64,000 bases of DNA from Streptomyces bambusae (GCF_020532645.1 NZ_JAJAUZ010000029.1:1-64000); one strand, 5' to 3'; counted from the stretch's first letter, positions 31,447 through 40,226 are shown. Notes: generated by a model not told the origin, from the letters alone. Program-made: numbers and translations.

Positions 31447-32877
31447 TCACCGCTTGGCGAACGCGGCGTTCTCCGGGTTGCGGCTCTTCAGGACGAGGTA
31501 GGCGACGCCGAGGAGCAGGCCCCACAGCGGAGCGCAGTACAGCGAGACCCGGGCGTCCTGGTCCGCGCCCATCATGACGATGACCATGCCGATGAAGGCG
31601 AGGGCGAACCAGCTGGTCCACGGGGCGCCGGGGGCGCGGAACGAGGAGGCCGGGAGTTCGCCGCGGTCGGACTTGGCGCGGTAGCGGACGTGGCAGACCA
31701 GGATCATGATCCAGGCCCACATGCCGGAGATGGTGGCGAAGGAGACGACGTAGTCGAAGGCCTTGCCGGGGGCCACGTAGTTGATCCAGACGCCGACGAG
31801 CATGAGGGCGGCGGAGAACGTGGTGCCGACCAGCGGGGTGCCGTTCTTCGTGAGGCGGGTGAAGAGCTTCGGGCCCTGGCCGTTGAGCGCGAGGTCGCGC
31901 AGCATGCGGCCGGTGGAGTACATGCCCGAGTTGCAGGAGGACAGGGCCGCGGTGAGGACGACGAAGTTGACGATGGCGGCGCCGATGCCGAGGCCCATCT
32001 TCTCGAAGGCCGCGACGAACGGGCTGACGCCGGGCTGGAATTCGGTCCACGGGACCACCGACAGGATCATGATGAGCGCGCCGACGTAGAAGACGGCGAT
32101 CCGCCAGGGCACGGTGTTGATGGCCTTGGGAAGGGTCTTCTCGGGGTCCTTGGACTCACCGGCGGTGACGCCGACGAGTTCGACGGCGAGGAAGGCGAAC
32201 ATCACGATCTGCAGGGTCATCAGCGTGCCGCCGAGGCCCTTGGGGAAGAAGCCGCCCTCGCTCCACAGGTTGGCGACGGAGGCGGTCTCCGCGGCGTCCG
32301 AGAAGCCGATGGTGAGGATGCCGGCGCAGATCAGGATCATGCCGACGATGGCGGTGACCTTGACCATCGAGAACCAGAACTCCAGCTCGCCGAAGAGCTT
32401 CACGGAGATGAGGTTCGCGCCATACAGGATGACGGTGAAGATCAGCGCGTAGGCCCACTGCGGGATGCTGTCGTGGGTCCAGTAGGCCATGTACTGTGCG
32501 GCCGCGGTGACTTCGGTGATGCCGGTGACCACCCAGAACAGCCAGTACGTCCAGCCGGTGACGAATCCCCAGAAGGGGCCGACGAATTCGCGGGCGTACT
32601 CCGAGAAGGAGCCCGACACCGGCCGGTACATGAGCAGTTCGCCCAGGGCCCGCATGATGAAGAAGATGACCAGACCCGCGATGGCGTACGCCAGGATCAG
32701 GCTGGGGCCGGCCTTGCTGATGGCCTTGCCCGCGCCGAGGAAGAGGCCGGTGCCGATGGCTCCGCCGATCGCGATCATCTGGATCTGGCGGGCGCCGAGC
32801 GCCCGGTGGTAGCCCTCGCCCGCGGCCTCTTCGCCCGCGGTGTCCCGGCCCTGGTTCTCGACCTGCATTGAGGTCAT
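31447..32877 (-). CDS. Amino acid permease (APC superfamily, CycA/GabP-like)
   Basis: A 476-residue 12-helix permease. It begins RALGARQIQMIAIGGAIGTGLFLGAGKAI, the substrate-binding helix 1 of the amino acid transporter family, followed by GELLMYRPVSGSFSEYAREFVG. Similarity in these segments is to D-serine/alanine/glycine and GABA permeases. The ATG at 32877 is preferred over the frame start at 32970 because the extension is not domain-like; GGAGAAAGG lies 13 bases upstream. It is inserted between DUF2017 and mec relative to the mycobacterial cluster. The substrate is uncertain. Confidence 0.88.
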   Translation of the reverse strand: MTSMQVENQGRDTAGEEAAGEGYHRALGARQIQMIAIGGAIGTGLFLGAGKAISKAGPSLILAYAIAGLVIFFIMRALGELLMYRPVSGSFSEYAREFVGPFWGFVTGWTYWLFWVVTGITEVTAAAQYMAYWTHDSIPQWAYALIFTVILYGANLISVKLFGELEFWFSMVKVTAIVGMILICAGILTIGFSDAAETASVANLWSEGGFFPKGLGGTLMTLQIVMFAFLAVELVGVTAGESKDPEKTLPKAINTVPWRIAVFYVGALIMILSVVPWTEFQPGVSPFVAAFEKMGLGIGAAIVNFVVLTAALSSCNSGMYSTGRMLRDLALNGQGPKLFTRLTKNGTPLVGTTFSAALMLVGVWINYVAPGKAFDYVVSFATISGMWAWIMILVCHVRYRAKSDRGELPASSFRAPGAPWTSWFALAFIGMVIVMMGADQDARVSLYCAPLWGLLLGVAYLVLKSRNPENAAFAKR

Positions 32878-33238
32878 GTGTGGTGCGCCTTTCTCCACGC
32901 CGGCCCGCGCCTGCTGGAAGAGGCTGCGGGCCGGGTTCCTCGATCCCCCCGGATACGGATGGAGTTGCACGCCGGCGGTCGGCCGGTTGAAGCGCCGCCC
33001 GGGGACAAGGGTGGTGTCCGTGGGCGGTTCGGAAGATTTATCACGGACTTATGTGGATACGCCGGACCCGTTTGTGGCCCGGGGCACACGAAAAACGGGG
33101 CATGTGCCCCGTTGATCGACAAAATACCCCACTGGGGTGATCTGATTGTTATCCGGATTTGAGCGTCCGCTGAGCGAACAAGATCGGCCAGGTCGTGTCG
33201 GGAACCCGCCGGCGCCGGCGGGAACCGTCAGGCGGGCC
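32878..33238. other. Long upstream region of the permease gene
   Basis: This 361-bp region has no gene. It contains the terminator at 33094-33113 near the DUF2017 end. On the minus strand there is a TGATAAAT stretch (about 33036-33043) that could be an extended -10, implying a permease leader of roughly 150 nt. Confidence 0.4.
33094..33113 (-). terminator. Intrinsic terminator after the clpS-DUF2017 operon
   Basis: On the minus strand ACGGGGCACATGCCCCGT is followed directly by TTTT. This is a rare T-tailed terminator for such GC-rich DNA. It lies 125 bp after the DUF2017 stop. Confidence 0.75.
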
Positions 33239-33838
33239 TCACGGGAGCAGGGTCTCCACGAGGGTCTCCTGGAGGCCGCCGAGCCACAGGTAGGCCATCA
33301 CCATCGGCTTGCGCGGGTCCTCGTCGGGCAGCCGGAACAGCTCCCCCGCCTCGTCGTCCTCGGTGATGTCCAGCCGGCTCGCGATGGTCAGCCGCAGGTC
33401 GTTGAGGGCACCGAGCCAGCGCAGCGGCTGCTCGCCGGTGAGCTTGAGGACGGCTCCGCCGTCGCCGCCCGGGGTGAGCGCGTCCAGGCTGCGGACCACG
33501 GCGAGGGCGTCGTCGCGCTTGCGGGCGCGCAGGTCGTTCTCGGTGAAGCGGCGGAACTCGGCGGAGTGGGCGTGCAGCTCCTCCGGGTCGCCGGCCTCCT
33601 CGGCGCCCGGGCCGCGGTAGGCGTCGGGGAAGAGGCGGGCCAGCGCGGGGTCGGACGGGGGCTCGGTGGGACCCTCGGCGAACAGGGCGGCCAGCGGGTC
33701 GGCGTCCGCGTCCGGCTCGTCGCCGGGCCCGATCAGCTCCAGGAGCTGGACGGCGAGGGAGCGCAGGATGGAGATCTCGATCTCGTCGAGCGCGACGGCC
33801 GCACCGCCGCCGTCGAGGCCTTCGAACGTGCCGCCCAT
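33239..33838 (-). CDS. DUF2017 protein
   Basis: A 199-residue soluble protein with the DUF2017 features LDEIEISILRSLAVQLLELIGPG, FRRFTENDLRARKRDDALAVVRSLD and a C-terminal MVMAYLWLGGLQETLVETLLP. Its ATG overlaps the clpS stop (TGATG), so the two are translationally coupled, as in mycobacteria (Rv1331-Rv1332). A role linked to ClpS or Clp proteolysis is suggested only by this conserved pairing; no activity is known. Confidence 0.88.
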   Translation of the reverse strand: MGGTFEGLDGGGAAVALDEIEISILRSLAVQLLELIGPGDEPDADADPLAALFAEGPTEPPSDPALARLFPDAYRGPGAEEAGDPEELHAHSAEFRRFTENDLRARKRDDALAVVRSLDALTPGGDGGAVLKLTGEQPLRWLGALNDLRLTIASRLDITEDDEAGELFRLPDEDPRKPMVMAYLWLGGLQETLVETLLP

Positions 33839-34143
33839 CAGATGCGGTCCTGCGACAGCGTCGCCCACAGTCCGTAGCCGTGCATGGCCTGCACGTCGCG
33901 CTCCATCTCCTCGCGGGTGCCGCTGGAGACGACCGCCCGTCCCTTGTGGTGGACGTCCAGCATCAGTTTGTGCGCCTTGTCCTTGGAGTAGCCGAAGTAC
34001 GCCTGGAACACGTACGTCACGTAGCTCATGAGGTTGACCGGGTCGTTGTGCACCAGGGTCACCCAGGGGACGTCGGGTTCGGGGACCGCGAAGGCCTCGT
34101 CGGAGGGTTCGGTGCGTTCGATCTCAAGGGGAGCAACACTCAC
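33838..34143 (-). CDS. clpS: ClpS adaptor protein
   Basis: A 101-residue N-degron adaptor that delivers substrates with destabilising N-terminal residues to the ClpA/ClpC-ClpP protease. The conserved phrase WVTLVHNDPVNLMSYVTYVF includes the Asn-Asp of the N-degron pocket. DVHHKGRAVVSSGTREEMERDVQAMHGYGLWATL includes the Met and His of the specificity site. The acidic, disordered N-terminus is typical. It is divergent from pncB with a palindromic operator between them and is coupled to DUF2017. Confidence 0.95.
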   Translation of the reverse strand: MSVAPLEIERTEPSDEAFAVPEPDVPWVTLVHNDPVNLMSYVTYVFQAYFGYSKDKAHKLMLDVHHKGRAVVSSGTREEMERDVQAMHGYGLWATLSQDRI

Positions 34144-34190
34144 GCCCCCATGCTGCCACCGCGGGGGGCCCGTCGCACAAACGGCCCCCT

Positions 34191-34215
34191 ACATCTCGTC
34201 ACTTTGACGAGATGT
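34191..34215. promoter_or_regulatory. Perfect 11-bp inverted repeat upstream of pncB
   Basis: ACATCTCGTCA and TGACGAGATGT flank a CTT spacer. The repeat ends five bases before the TAGCAT -10 of pncB, so a bound dimer would overlap the -35 region. It is a candidate operator for an NAD-metabolism regulator; I cannot name the regulator. Confidence 0.65.
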
Positions 34216-34219
34216 GCGC

Positions 34220-34225
34220 TAGCAT
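34220..34225 (+). promoter_or_regulatory. -10 element (TAGCAT) for leaderless pncB
   Basis: TAGCAT-CCGTGGC-ATG puts the hexamer seven bases before the pncB start codon. No Shine-Dalgarno is present, consistent with a leaderless transcript. Confidence 0.5.
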
Positions 34226-34232
34226 CCGTGGC

Positions 34233-35561
34233 ATGAACCCTGCGGATCTCGGGCTGCCGGTGGACGTTCCGTCGACGGCGCTGTTCACGGACCATTACGA
34301 GCTCACGATGCTGCAGGCCGCGCTGGCCAACGGCACGGCCGACCGCCGCTCGGTCTTCGAGGTCTTCACCCGGAGGCTGCCCGAAGGCCGCCGCTACGGC
34401 GTGGTGGCCGGGGTCGGGCGGGTCCTGGACGCGGTGGAGAACTTCCGGTTCGACGCCGCGGTGCTGGACTTCCTGCGGGAGCGGCGGGTCGTGGACGAGC
34501 GCACACTGGACTGGCTGTCGCGGTACCGCTTCTCGGGTGACATCTGGGGCTATCCGGAGGGCGAGGTCTACTTCCCGGGCTCGCCGCTGCTGCGGGTCGA
34601 GGGCAGTTTCGCCGAGTGCGTGCTGCTGGAGACGGTGATCCTGTCGATCCTCAACCACGACTCGGCGATCGCGGCGGCCGCGTCCCGGATGGCGTCGGCG
34701 GCCGGGGAGCGGCCGCTGATCGAGATGGGGGCCCGGCGGACGCACGAACTGGCGGCGGTCGCGGCGTCGCGGGCCGCGTACGTGGGCGGCTTCACGTCCA
34801 CGTCGGACCTGGCGGCCGGGTTCCGCTACGGCATCCCGACGGTCGGGACCAGTGCACACGCGTTCACGCTGCTGCACGACTCGGAGCGGGACGCGTTCAC
34901 GGCGCAGGTGGCGTCGCTGGGGTCGGGGACGACGCTGCTGGTCGACACGTACGACGTGGCCGAGGCGGTGCGGACGGCCGTGGAGGTGGCCGGGACCGGG
35001 CTGGGCGCGGTGCGCATCGACTCCGGGGACCTGCTGCTCGTGGCGCACCGGGTACGGGCCCAGCTGGACGAGCTGGGGGCCACCGGGACGCGGATCGTGG
35101 TGACGTCCGACCTGGACGAGTACGCGATCGCCTCGCTGGCGGCGGCGCCGGTGGATGCGTACGGGGTGGGCACGCAGCTGGTCACCGGCAGTGGGCACCC
35201 GACGTGCTCGATGGTCTACAAGCTGGTGGCGCGGGCGGCGTCGGGTGATCCGAAGGCGCCGCTGGTGCCGGTGGCGAAGCGGGCTTCCGGCGGCAAGACG
35301 TCCGTCGGGGGGCGGAAGTGGGCTGCGCGGCGGACCGATGCGGAGGGGGTGGCGGAGGCGGAGGTCGTCGGGACCGGGCCGGTCCCGGCCGCCCTTGCGC
35401 CCCACCAGCTGCTGACCGAGCTGGTCAAGGCCGGTGAGGTGATCGCCCGCGAGCCGTTGGAAGCGGCCCGGACGCGGCACATCGCGGCGCGGGCGGCCCT
35501 TCCTCTGTCCGCGACCCAGCTGTCCCGCGGCGAGCCGGTCCTCCCCACGGAGTACGCCTGA
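34233..35561 (+). CDS. pncB: Nicotinate phosphoribosyltransferase
   Basis: A 442-residue NAPRTase joining nicotinate and PRPP to nicotinate mononucleotide in NAD salvage. It starts ALFTDHYELTMLQAAL, a family hallmark. It then carries FEVFTRRLPEGRRYGVVAG, EMGARRTHE with active-site residues, GGFTSTSD, GTSAHAF and VRIDSGDL. The length fits the actinobacterial PncB1 type. It is divergent from clpS as in M. tuberculosis (Rv1330c/Rv1331) and followed by nicotinamidase. The palindrome just upstream suggests repression by a cofactor-sensing regulator. Confidence 0.95.
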   Translation: MNPADLGLPVDVPSTALFTDHYELTMLQAALANGTADRRSVFEVFTRRLPEGRRYGVVAGVGRVLDAVENFRFDAAVLDFLRERRVVDERTLDWLSRYRFSGDIWGYPEGEVYFPGSPLLRVEGSFAECVLLETVILSILNHDSAIAAAASRMASAAGERPLIEMGARRTHELAAVAASRAAYVGGFTSTSDLAAGFRYGIPTVGTSAHAFTLLHDSERDAFTAQVASLGSGTTLLVDTYDVAEAVRTAVEVAGTGLGAVRIDSGDLLLVAHRVRAQLDELGATGTRIVVTSDLDEYAIASLAAAPVDAYGVGTQLVTGSGHPTCSMVYKLVARAASGDPKAPLVPVAKRASGGKTSVGGRKWAARRTDAEGVAEAEVVGTGPVPAALAPHQLLTELVKAGEVIAREPLEAARTRHIAARAALPLSATQLSRGEPVLPTEYA

Positions 35562-35564
35562 GTC

Positions 35565-35640
35565 CCGGGGCTCCGCCCGGACGGGCTGGAAGGTCCAGCC
35601 CGTCCGGCGTTTGAGGCGCGGGCTCCGGGGCGGAGCCCCC
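35565..35640. repeat. Dispersed intergenic repeat, inverted pair
   Basis: A GGGGCTCCGCCC end and a GGGGCGGAGCCCC end face each other. Inside is the hairpin GGACGGGCTGGA-AGG-TCCAGCCCGTCC and the GGCGTTTGAGGCGCGGGC segment on the reverse strand. It follows the pncB stop immediately and may terminate its transcription. Confidence 0.78.
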
Positions 35641-35752
35641 GTTCGGGAAGGGACGGGTTGGGGAAGGCCCCGCAGGGAAGGGAACGCACCACCCGGCACC
35701 GGCAGGCGCACACCGCCGCATCCGTCACCACCACCCAGCGAGGACAAACCAC

Positions 35753-36358
35753 ATGCACCGCGCACTGATCGTCGTAGACGTCCAGAACGACTTCTGCGAG
35801 GGCGGCAGCCTCGCGGTGGCCGGCGGGGCGGACGTCGCCGCCGCCATCACCGAGCTGATCGGCCAGGCCACCCCCGCGTACCGGCACGTCGTCGCCACCC
35901 GGGACCACCACGTCGACCCGGGTCCGCACTTCGCCCGGCCCCCGGCGCAGCCGGACTACGAGAGCTCCTGGCCGGTGCACTGCGTCGCGGGCACCGAGGG
36001 CGTCGGGTTCCACCCGAACTTCGCCCCCGCCGTCGCCTCCGGCGCCGTCGCCGCGGTCTTCGACAAGGGCGCGCACGCCGCGGCGTACAGCGGCTTCGAG
36101 GGCGCCGACGAGAACGGCACCGGCCTCGCCGCCTGGCTGCGCGAGCGCGGTGTCACCGAGGTGGACGTCGTCGGCATCGCCACCGACCACTGCGTCCGCG
36201 CCACCGCCCTGGACGCCGCCCGCGAAGGCTTCGCCACCCACGTGCTGCTCGACCTCACCGCGGGCGTGGCCGCCCGCACCACGGAGCGCGCCCTCGCGGA
36301 GCTGGCGGCGGCCGGGGTCCGGCTCTCCGGCACCCCGGTGGTCGCTGCCGCCGGCTGA
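35753..36358 (+). CDS. pncA: Nicotinamidase
   Basis: A 201-residue isochorismatase-fold amidase converting nicotinamide to nicotinate. The catalytic Asp is in IVVDVQNDFCEGG, the metal-binding stretch is TRDHHVDPGPHF, the catalytic Lys is in FDKGAHAAAYSGFEG, and the nucleophilic Cys is in ATDHCVRATALDA. GAGGAC precedes the ATG. It is downstream of pncB on the same strand, so the two give consecutive steps of NAD salvage (nicotinamide to nicotinate to NaMN). The intergenic repeat between them may separate their transcription. Confidence 0.95.
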   Translation: MHRALIVVDVQNDFCEGGSLAVAGGADVAAAITELIGQATPAYRHVVATRDHHVDPGPHFARPPAQPDYESSWPVHCVAGTEGVGFHPNFAPAVASGAVAAVFDKGAHAAAYSGFEGADENGTGLAAWLRERGVTEVDVVGIATDHCVRATALDAAREGFATHVLLDLTAGVAARTTERALAELAAAGVRLSGTPVVAAAG

Positions 36359-36570
36359 CTCCGCGCGCCCGGCGCGTACCGGCCGCCCCGGAACCGGCCC
36401 TCCGATACCGGCCCCCGATACCGGCCCTCGGGAGCGGCCGAAAAGGAGCAGATCGGGCCGCTCTCCCCGGACTGCCCCACAGGTCCTCCCGCCCGGTTAA
36501 GACACACAGACTTGTGTCGAAAACAGCTGGCCAACCCAGCTGAATCGGGGGGAACACGAGGGCCACGAGC

Positions 36571-36802
36571 ATGTTGCTGCCGGTCGCCTCCGCGGTGTGG
36601 CTGCCGGCTCCGGACCTGAGCCATCCGGATCTGGTGCCGCCCCCGCAGGTGGGCGTGGGGCAGCTGCTGGTGACGATCGCGGTGTCCGTGCTGTTCGCGG
36701 TGCTGGGCGCAGCCGCTGGCCCTGGTGCTGGTGCCGGCCCTGGCGGCCGGCAGCACCGCCGCGGCCGCCTGGACGGTCCGGAAGCGGTCGCGGTACAGCT
36801 GA
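36571..36802 (+). pseudogene. Small membrane protein gene with a likely frameshift
   Basis: The ATG frame reads LLPVASAVWLPAPDL, then a membrane helix QLLVTIAVSVLFAVLG, then turns into low-quality Gly/Pro/Arg sequence. If one base near 36709 is skipped, the neighbouring frame continues as QPLALVLVPALAAGSTAAAA followed by WTVRKRSRYS and a stop at 36800-36802. That gives a second hydrophobic helix and a basic tail. The joined product (about 76 residues) looks like a normal two-helix membrane protein. It may be a disabled gene, a sequencing error, or programmed frameshifting. No family is recognised. Confidence 0.5.
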
Positions 36803-36935
36803 CCCTCCCCCGTGGGCTCCTGGGCCCGCGTCCGCGCCCCTGTGGCCGCCGGATGATCCGGCGGGGCCACAGGGCTGTCCGGTGCCGCCGCGGGCGGCCT
36901 CGGGGGTCCGGCTCCGCTGCGGCCCGGCGGGCGGC

Positions 36936-37241
36936 TCAGGCGCCCGGCAGGAGGGCGCGTATGGGGTGCCAGAGCTCCGCGACGGTGTCCGGGGCGCCCC
37001 GCCACAGCAGGCCGTCCGGGTGGTGCAGGACGGCCGTGATCTCGTCCTGGGTCGGCGGGTGGGTGTTCCCCCGCAGGTAGACGGCGCGCATGCCGAGGTT
37101 CCGCAGCCTGGTCAGGGCGCGGGCCCGGTTCGCGGCGTGCACGAGCACGCGGACCTGGCGGTCGTCGCCGCCGGGCCTGGGCAGGGTCAGGGCGACCACC
37201 ACGCTGCCGTTCGGCAGCTTGACGAATCCTCCGCCGGGCAT
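36936..37241 (-). CDS. Small conserved hypothetical protein
   Basis: A 101-residue basic, soluble protein (FVKLPNGSVVVALTLPRPGG, VRVLVHAANRARALTRLRNLGMRAVYLRGN, PPTQDEITAVLHHPDGLLW). It alternates strands and helices and may be a compact alpha/beta fold. No motif or family is recognised. GGGGAGA lies eight bases before the ATG. It stands alone between the frameshifted membrane gene and the M6 protease gene. Confidence 0.65.
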   Translation of the reverse strand: MPGGGFVKLPNGSVVVALTLPRPGGDDRQVRVLVHAANRARALTRLRNLGMRAVYLRGNTHPPTQDEITAVLHHPDGLLWRGAPDTVAELWHPIRALLPGA

Positions 37242-37379
37242 CGGTTCATCTCCCCCGTGAGATGGAGTGTCAACAGCAATCCGGTACCCGGGCATCTAAA
37301 CGCGATCGGCCGCCGCCCGCTAGGGGGCGACGGCCGATCATGGTTTGACCTGCAGCTTCAGCCGGAAAAAGGCTTCAGG

Positions 37380-39782
37380 CTACTTGGAGGGGCCAACCTT
37401 CACCGTGATGTAGGAGCCGTCCTTGGGCTGCTCCACGATCGAGATGCGGGTGTTGGTGTTGGCGGTCTTGACGCTGCCCGTCGGGTTCTCCGGGTAGTAG
37501 TACGTGCCGGTGCGGTCGTCGAAGAACTTGACGCCCTTCTTCGACGTGATGCTCAGCGGCTGGTCGGCCTTGTGCAGCGTGAACGCGTCGGTCGCGTACA
37601 GGCTGAACGGGGCGTCGAACGGCTGGATCTTGTTGCGCAGCAGCGTGCCGTCGGTCCACTTCATGGGCTTGGCGTGGGCGTCGATCGGGAGGATCAGGCC
37701 CTCACCCGGGTGGGCGCTGGTGTTGTTGTCCTTCTGGGAGGTGTCCCAGAGCCACATCAGCAGACCGGTCTGGTACGGGTAGTGCTCGACCCAGTCGGGG
37801 CGGGTGCCCGAGAAGCCGAAGTTGTACGGGCCGACCTTGAGCATCTTGTCGTACGAGACGTACTGACGGTTCTCGGCCAGGTAGTACTGGGCGTAGGACT
37901 TGGTGAAGCTCGCACCGATGGTGGAGAAGCCCTTGGCGGTCCAGCCGTTGGCACCGTTCTCGCCGCCGTCGGAGAACACCGTGGCGCCGTCGGCCGTCAG
38001 CTTGACGGCGTCGGCGGTGAAGCCCTTGCCGCCCGCGCCGCCGTCCGTCTGGTAGCGGAAGCGGATGTCGATCTTCTTGCCGGCGTAGGCGTCCAGCGGG
38101 AAGTTCAGCTTCTTCCAGGCGCCGGAGGCACCGGAGAGGGACGGGCTGCCGGCCGCGTCGGCCGGGATGGCCTGGCCGTCGGCGGTGCCGGCGAGGGCCT
38201 TCCAGTTGGCGCCGCCGTCGGTGGACACCTCGGTGTAGAGGTAGTCGTAGCCGGACTCGATGTCCCACCAGCCGTCGAGCGACAGGGCCGCCTTCGACTT
38301 GCCGGTCAGGTCGACGGAGCGGGTGAGGGTGTTCTTGAGGTTGTCACCCATGTTGCTCCACCACTGCTTCGTGCCCTCGGTGGGCTTGACGATGCTGGTG
38401 GTGACCTTCTTCTTGGGCAGCTTGACGACGAGCGCCTGCTTGTTCTTGGTGTTGTACTCCGACACACCGAGCTTGTGCGTGGACTTCGTCGCGGCCTTGG
38501 CCACGTCGTAGTTCAGCCAGCCGAGCTGCAGCTTGTCCCAGGCGGTCATGTCGCCGGGCATGTCGCCGATGGAGTCCTTGCCCTTGCCGAGCCAGGAGCC
38601 GGCGGACATCAGGGACCAGAAGCCGACCGAGTTCTCGCCGCGGCCGGAGGTGTCGTACAGGTCCGGCAGGCCGAGGTCGTGGCCGTACTCGTGGGCGAAG
38701 ACACCGAGGCCGCCGTTCTCGGGCTGCATGGTGTAGTCGCCGACCCAGATGCCGGTCTTGCCGATCTGGGTGCCGCCGGCCTTGTTGTTCGCCGGGCCGG
38801 TCTTGCCCGCGTTGGTGCCGTAGGCGTACCAGCGGTGGGCCCAGAGGGCGTTGGCGCCTTCCTTGCCGCCGCCGGCCGACTCGTCCTCGCCCGCGTGGAC
38901 GATCTGGAAGTGGTCGATGTAGCCGTCGGGCTCGTTGAAGTTGCCGTCGCCGTCGAAGTCGTAACGGTCCCAGAGGTCGTACTTCGCGAGCTGCGCCTTG
39001 ATCTGCGCGTCGGTCTTGCCGGCCTTCTTCTGGGCCTTGACCCACGCGGTGACGCCGTCACGGACGGTGTCCCAGACGTTGTAGCAGTTGCTGTCGCCGC
39101 AGAAGTTCGAGCCGTAACGGGCCTCGTTGTACGGGACCTTGACCCAGTCGGCCACCTCGCCGGCGACCGAGTAGCGGCCCGAGGAGGTCTTCTCGTAGTA
39201 GGACTTCAGCGAGCCGGAGCCCTTGCCGAAGTACAGGTCCTGGAAGTACTCCTGGTTGAAGTCGGCGCGCCAGTTGGTGCTGTTGTCCTTGGTGCGGTCC
39301 GGCTTCGGGATGGTGTTCTTGGCCGGGCCGGGGGTGCCGCCGTACTTGACGACGGGCGGCAGCGGGCCGGTCGGACCGTCCGGGTCGTGCATGGTCGTGT
39401 TGTCGACCTTGTTGCCGAACTCGACGAGGATCGTGAAGATCTTGTCGGTCTTCTCGCGGCCGAGCTCGACGTACTTCTTGTCGTCGAGCTGGACGACCTT
39501 GGAGGCGCCGCGCTGCTGGACGCGGGTCTTGCCCTCCAGCACCTGCTCCAGGGCGGCCGCGCGGGCCTGCTCCTGCTGCTTGCTGAACGGGCCCTCGAGC
39601 TCGTCCGAGTGGCCCTTCGGGGCGGCCGCCGGGTCCTGGCGGTCCACGGCCGGAGCCGCCACGGCGGTGTTGCTCGCGCTCGCCAGGGTGTAGACCGAAG
39701 CGGTGGCCGCGCAGGCCGCCATGGTCACCGTGACCGCTGCGAAGCGGATGGCTCGCCTACGGGGCGAAGTGTTGCTGCTCAC
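37380..39782 (-). CDS. Secreted M6-family metalloprotease (immune inhibitor A-like)
   Basis: An 800-residue exported protease. The twin-basic signal region (SPRRRAIRFAAVTVTMAACAATASV) is followed by a propeptide. The zinc site HEYGHDLGLPD (residues 364-374) has two His, the catalytic Glu and a downstream Asp, and is followed by the SLMSAGSW Met-turn. DRYDFDGDGNFNEPDGYIDH is a probable calcium site. The C-terminal half has jelly-roll domains (SGYDYLYTEVSTDGGANW) as in InhA proteins. It probably digests extracellular proteins during nutrient scavenging. It is transcribed alone, divergent from a small membrane gene. Confidence 0.9.
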   Translation of the reverse strand: MSSNTSPRRRAIRFAAVTVTMAACAATASVYTLASASNTAVAAPAVDRQDPAAAPKGHSDELEGPFSKQQEQARAAALEQVLEGKTRVQQRGASKVVQLDDKKYVELGREKTDKIFTILVEFGNKVDNTTMHDPDGPTGPLPPVVKYGGTPGPAKNTIPKPDRTKDNSTNWRADFNQEYFQDLYFGKGSGSLKSYYEKTSSGRYSVAGEVADWVKVPYNEARYGSNFCGDSNCYNVWDTVRDGVTAWVKAQKKAGKTDAQIKAQLAKYDLWDRYDFDGDGNFNEPDGYIDHFQIVHAGEDESAGGGKEGANALWAHRWYAYGTNAGKTGPANNKAGGTQIGKTGIWVGDYTMQPENGGLGVFAHEYGHDLGLPDLYDTSGRGENSVGFWSLMSAGSWLGKGKDSIGDMPGDMTAWDKLQLGWLNYDVAKAATKSTHKLGVSEYNTKNKQALVVKLPKKKVTTSIVKPTEGTKQWWSNMGDNLKNTLTRSVDLTGKSKAALSLDGWWDIESGYDYLYTEVSTDGGANWKALAGTADGQAIPADAAGSPSLSGASGAWKKLNFPLDAYAGKKIDIRFRYQTDGGAGGKGFTADAVKLTADGATVFSDGGENGANGWTAKGFSTIGASFTKSYAQYYLAENRQYVSYDKMLKVGPYNFGFSGTRPDWVEHYPYQTGLLMWLWDTSQKDNNTSAHPGEGLILPIDAHAKPMKWTDGTLLRNKIQPFDAPFSLYATDAFTLHKADQPLSITSKKGVKFFDDRTGTYYYPENPTGSVKTANTNTRISIVEQPKDGSYITVKVGPSK

Positions 39783-40226
39783 TTGATGTGTTCCCCTCCC
39801 GCGGCCGCCGCCTGGACGGACCGGGAGTCAGGGGTTCCGGGGCAGCGCGCGTCTCAAGTGACGACATTTGACCGGAGTGGAGCAAGAAAAGACAGACCTT
39901 GACTTGACCCCGTCAATTGCACTATGCGGTCAGCGAGTTCCGCATTTCGGACACCACGGGGAGGGAAGGGACGAAGCATATGCCAGAGAGCGGAAGCGGG
40001 GCATCCGGAACCCGGACATCTCCGACCGGAAGCGGCGCGTCCGGCACCGGCCGCGGCGCGGAAGGTGACTCCGTGCGCCCCCCGTGCACCGGCACCGTGA
40101 GTGAGGTCACGCTTACCTCCGGGCGCCCGCGGGCATGCCCGTCGTAGAGTCTGGTCGCAGCGCGAGTCCGAGGGGGAGTGCGCGAGCGGGCGGCTCCCCG
40201 ACCATGCCTTGAGGACGGATACCGCC
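39783..40226. other. Divergent control region upstream of the M6 protease
   Basis: A 444-bp region. It contains TTGAC-CCC-GTCAA (39904-39916), a perfect short inverted repeat, and other TTGAC-like boxes. A weak plus-strand frame (39980-40147) follows a GGAGGGAAGGGA site but has a repetitive Ser/Gly/Thr composition. A TAGAGT at 40144-40149 could be a -10 for the gene at 40227. Confidence 0.35.

Noticed and set aside
33127..33139. ACCCCA-C-TGGGGT inverted repeat as a riboswitch part
   Set aside because: It is a short symmetrical element with a one-base spacer and no matching conserved motifs; nothing ties it to a known RNA class.
36803..37080. Continuation of the small membrane gene frame to 37080
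   Set aside because: After 36710 the frame loses helix character and runs antisense to another gene. The shifted frame ending at 36802 is more protein-like.
39980..40147. Possible 55-residue peptide behind a GGAGGGAAGGGA site
   Set aside because: The product is repetitive Ser/Gly/Thr with no hydrophobic or conserved segment. It lies in a promoter region and was kept only as a note there.
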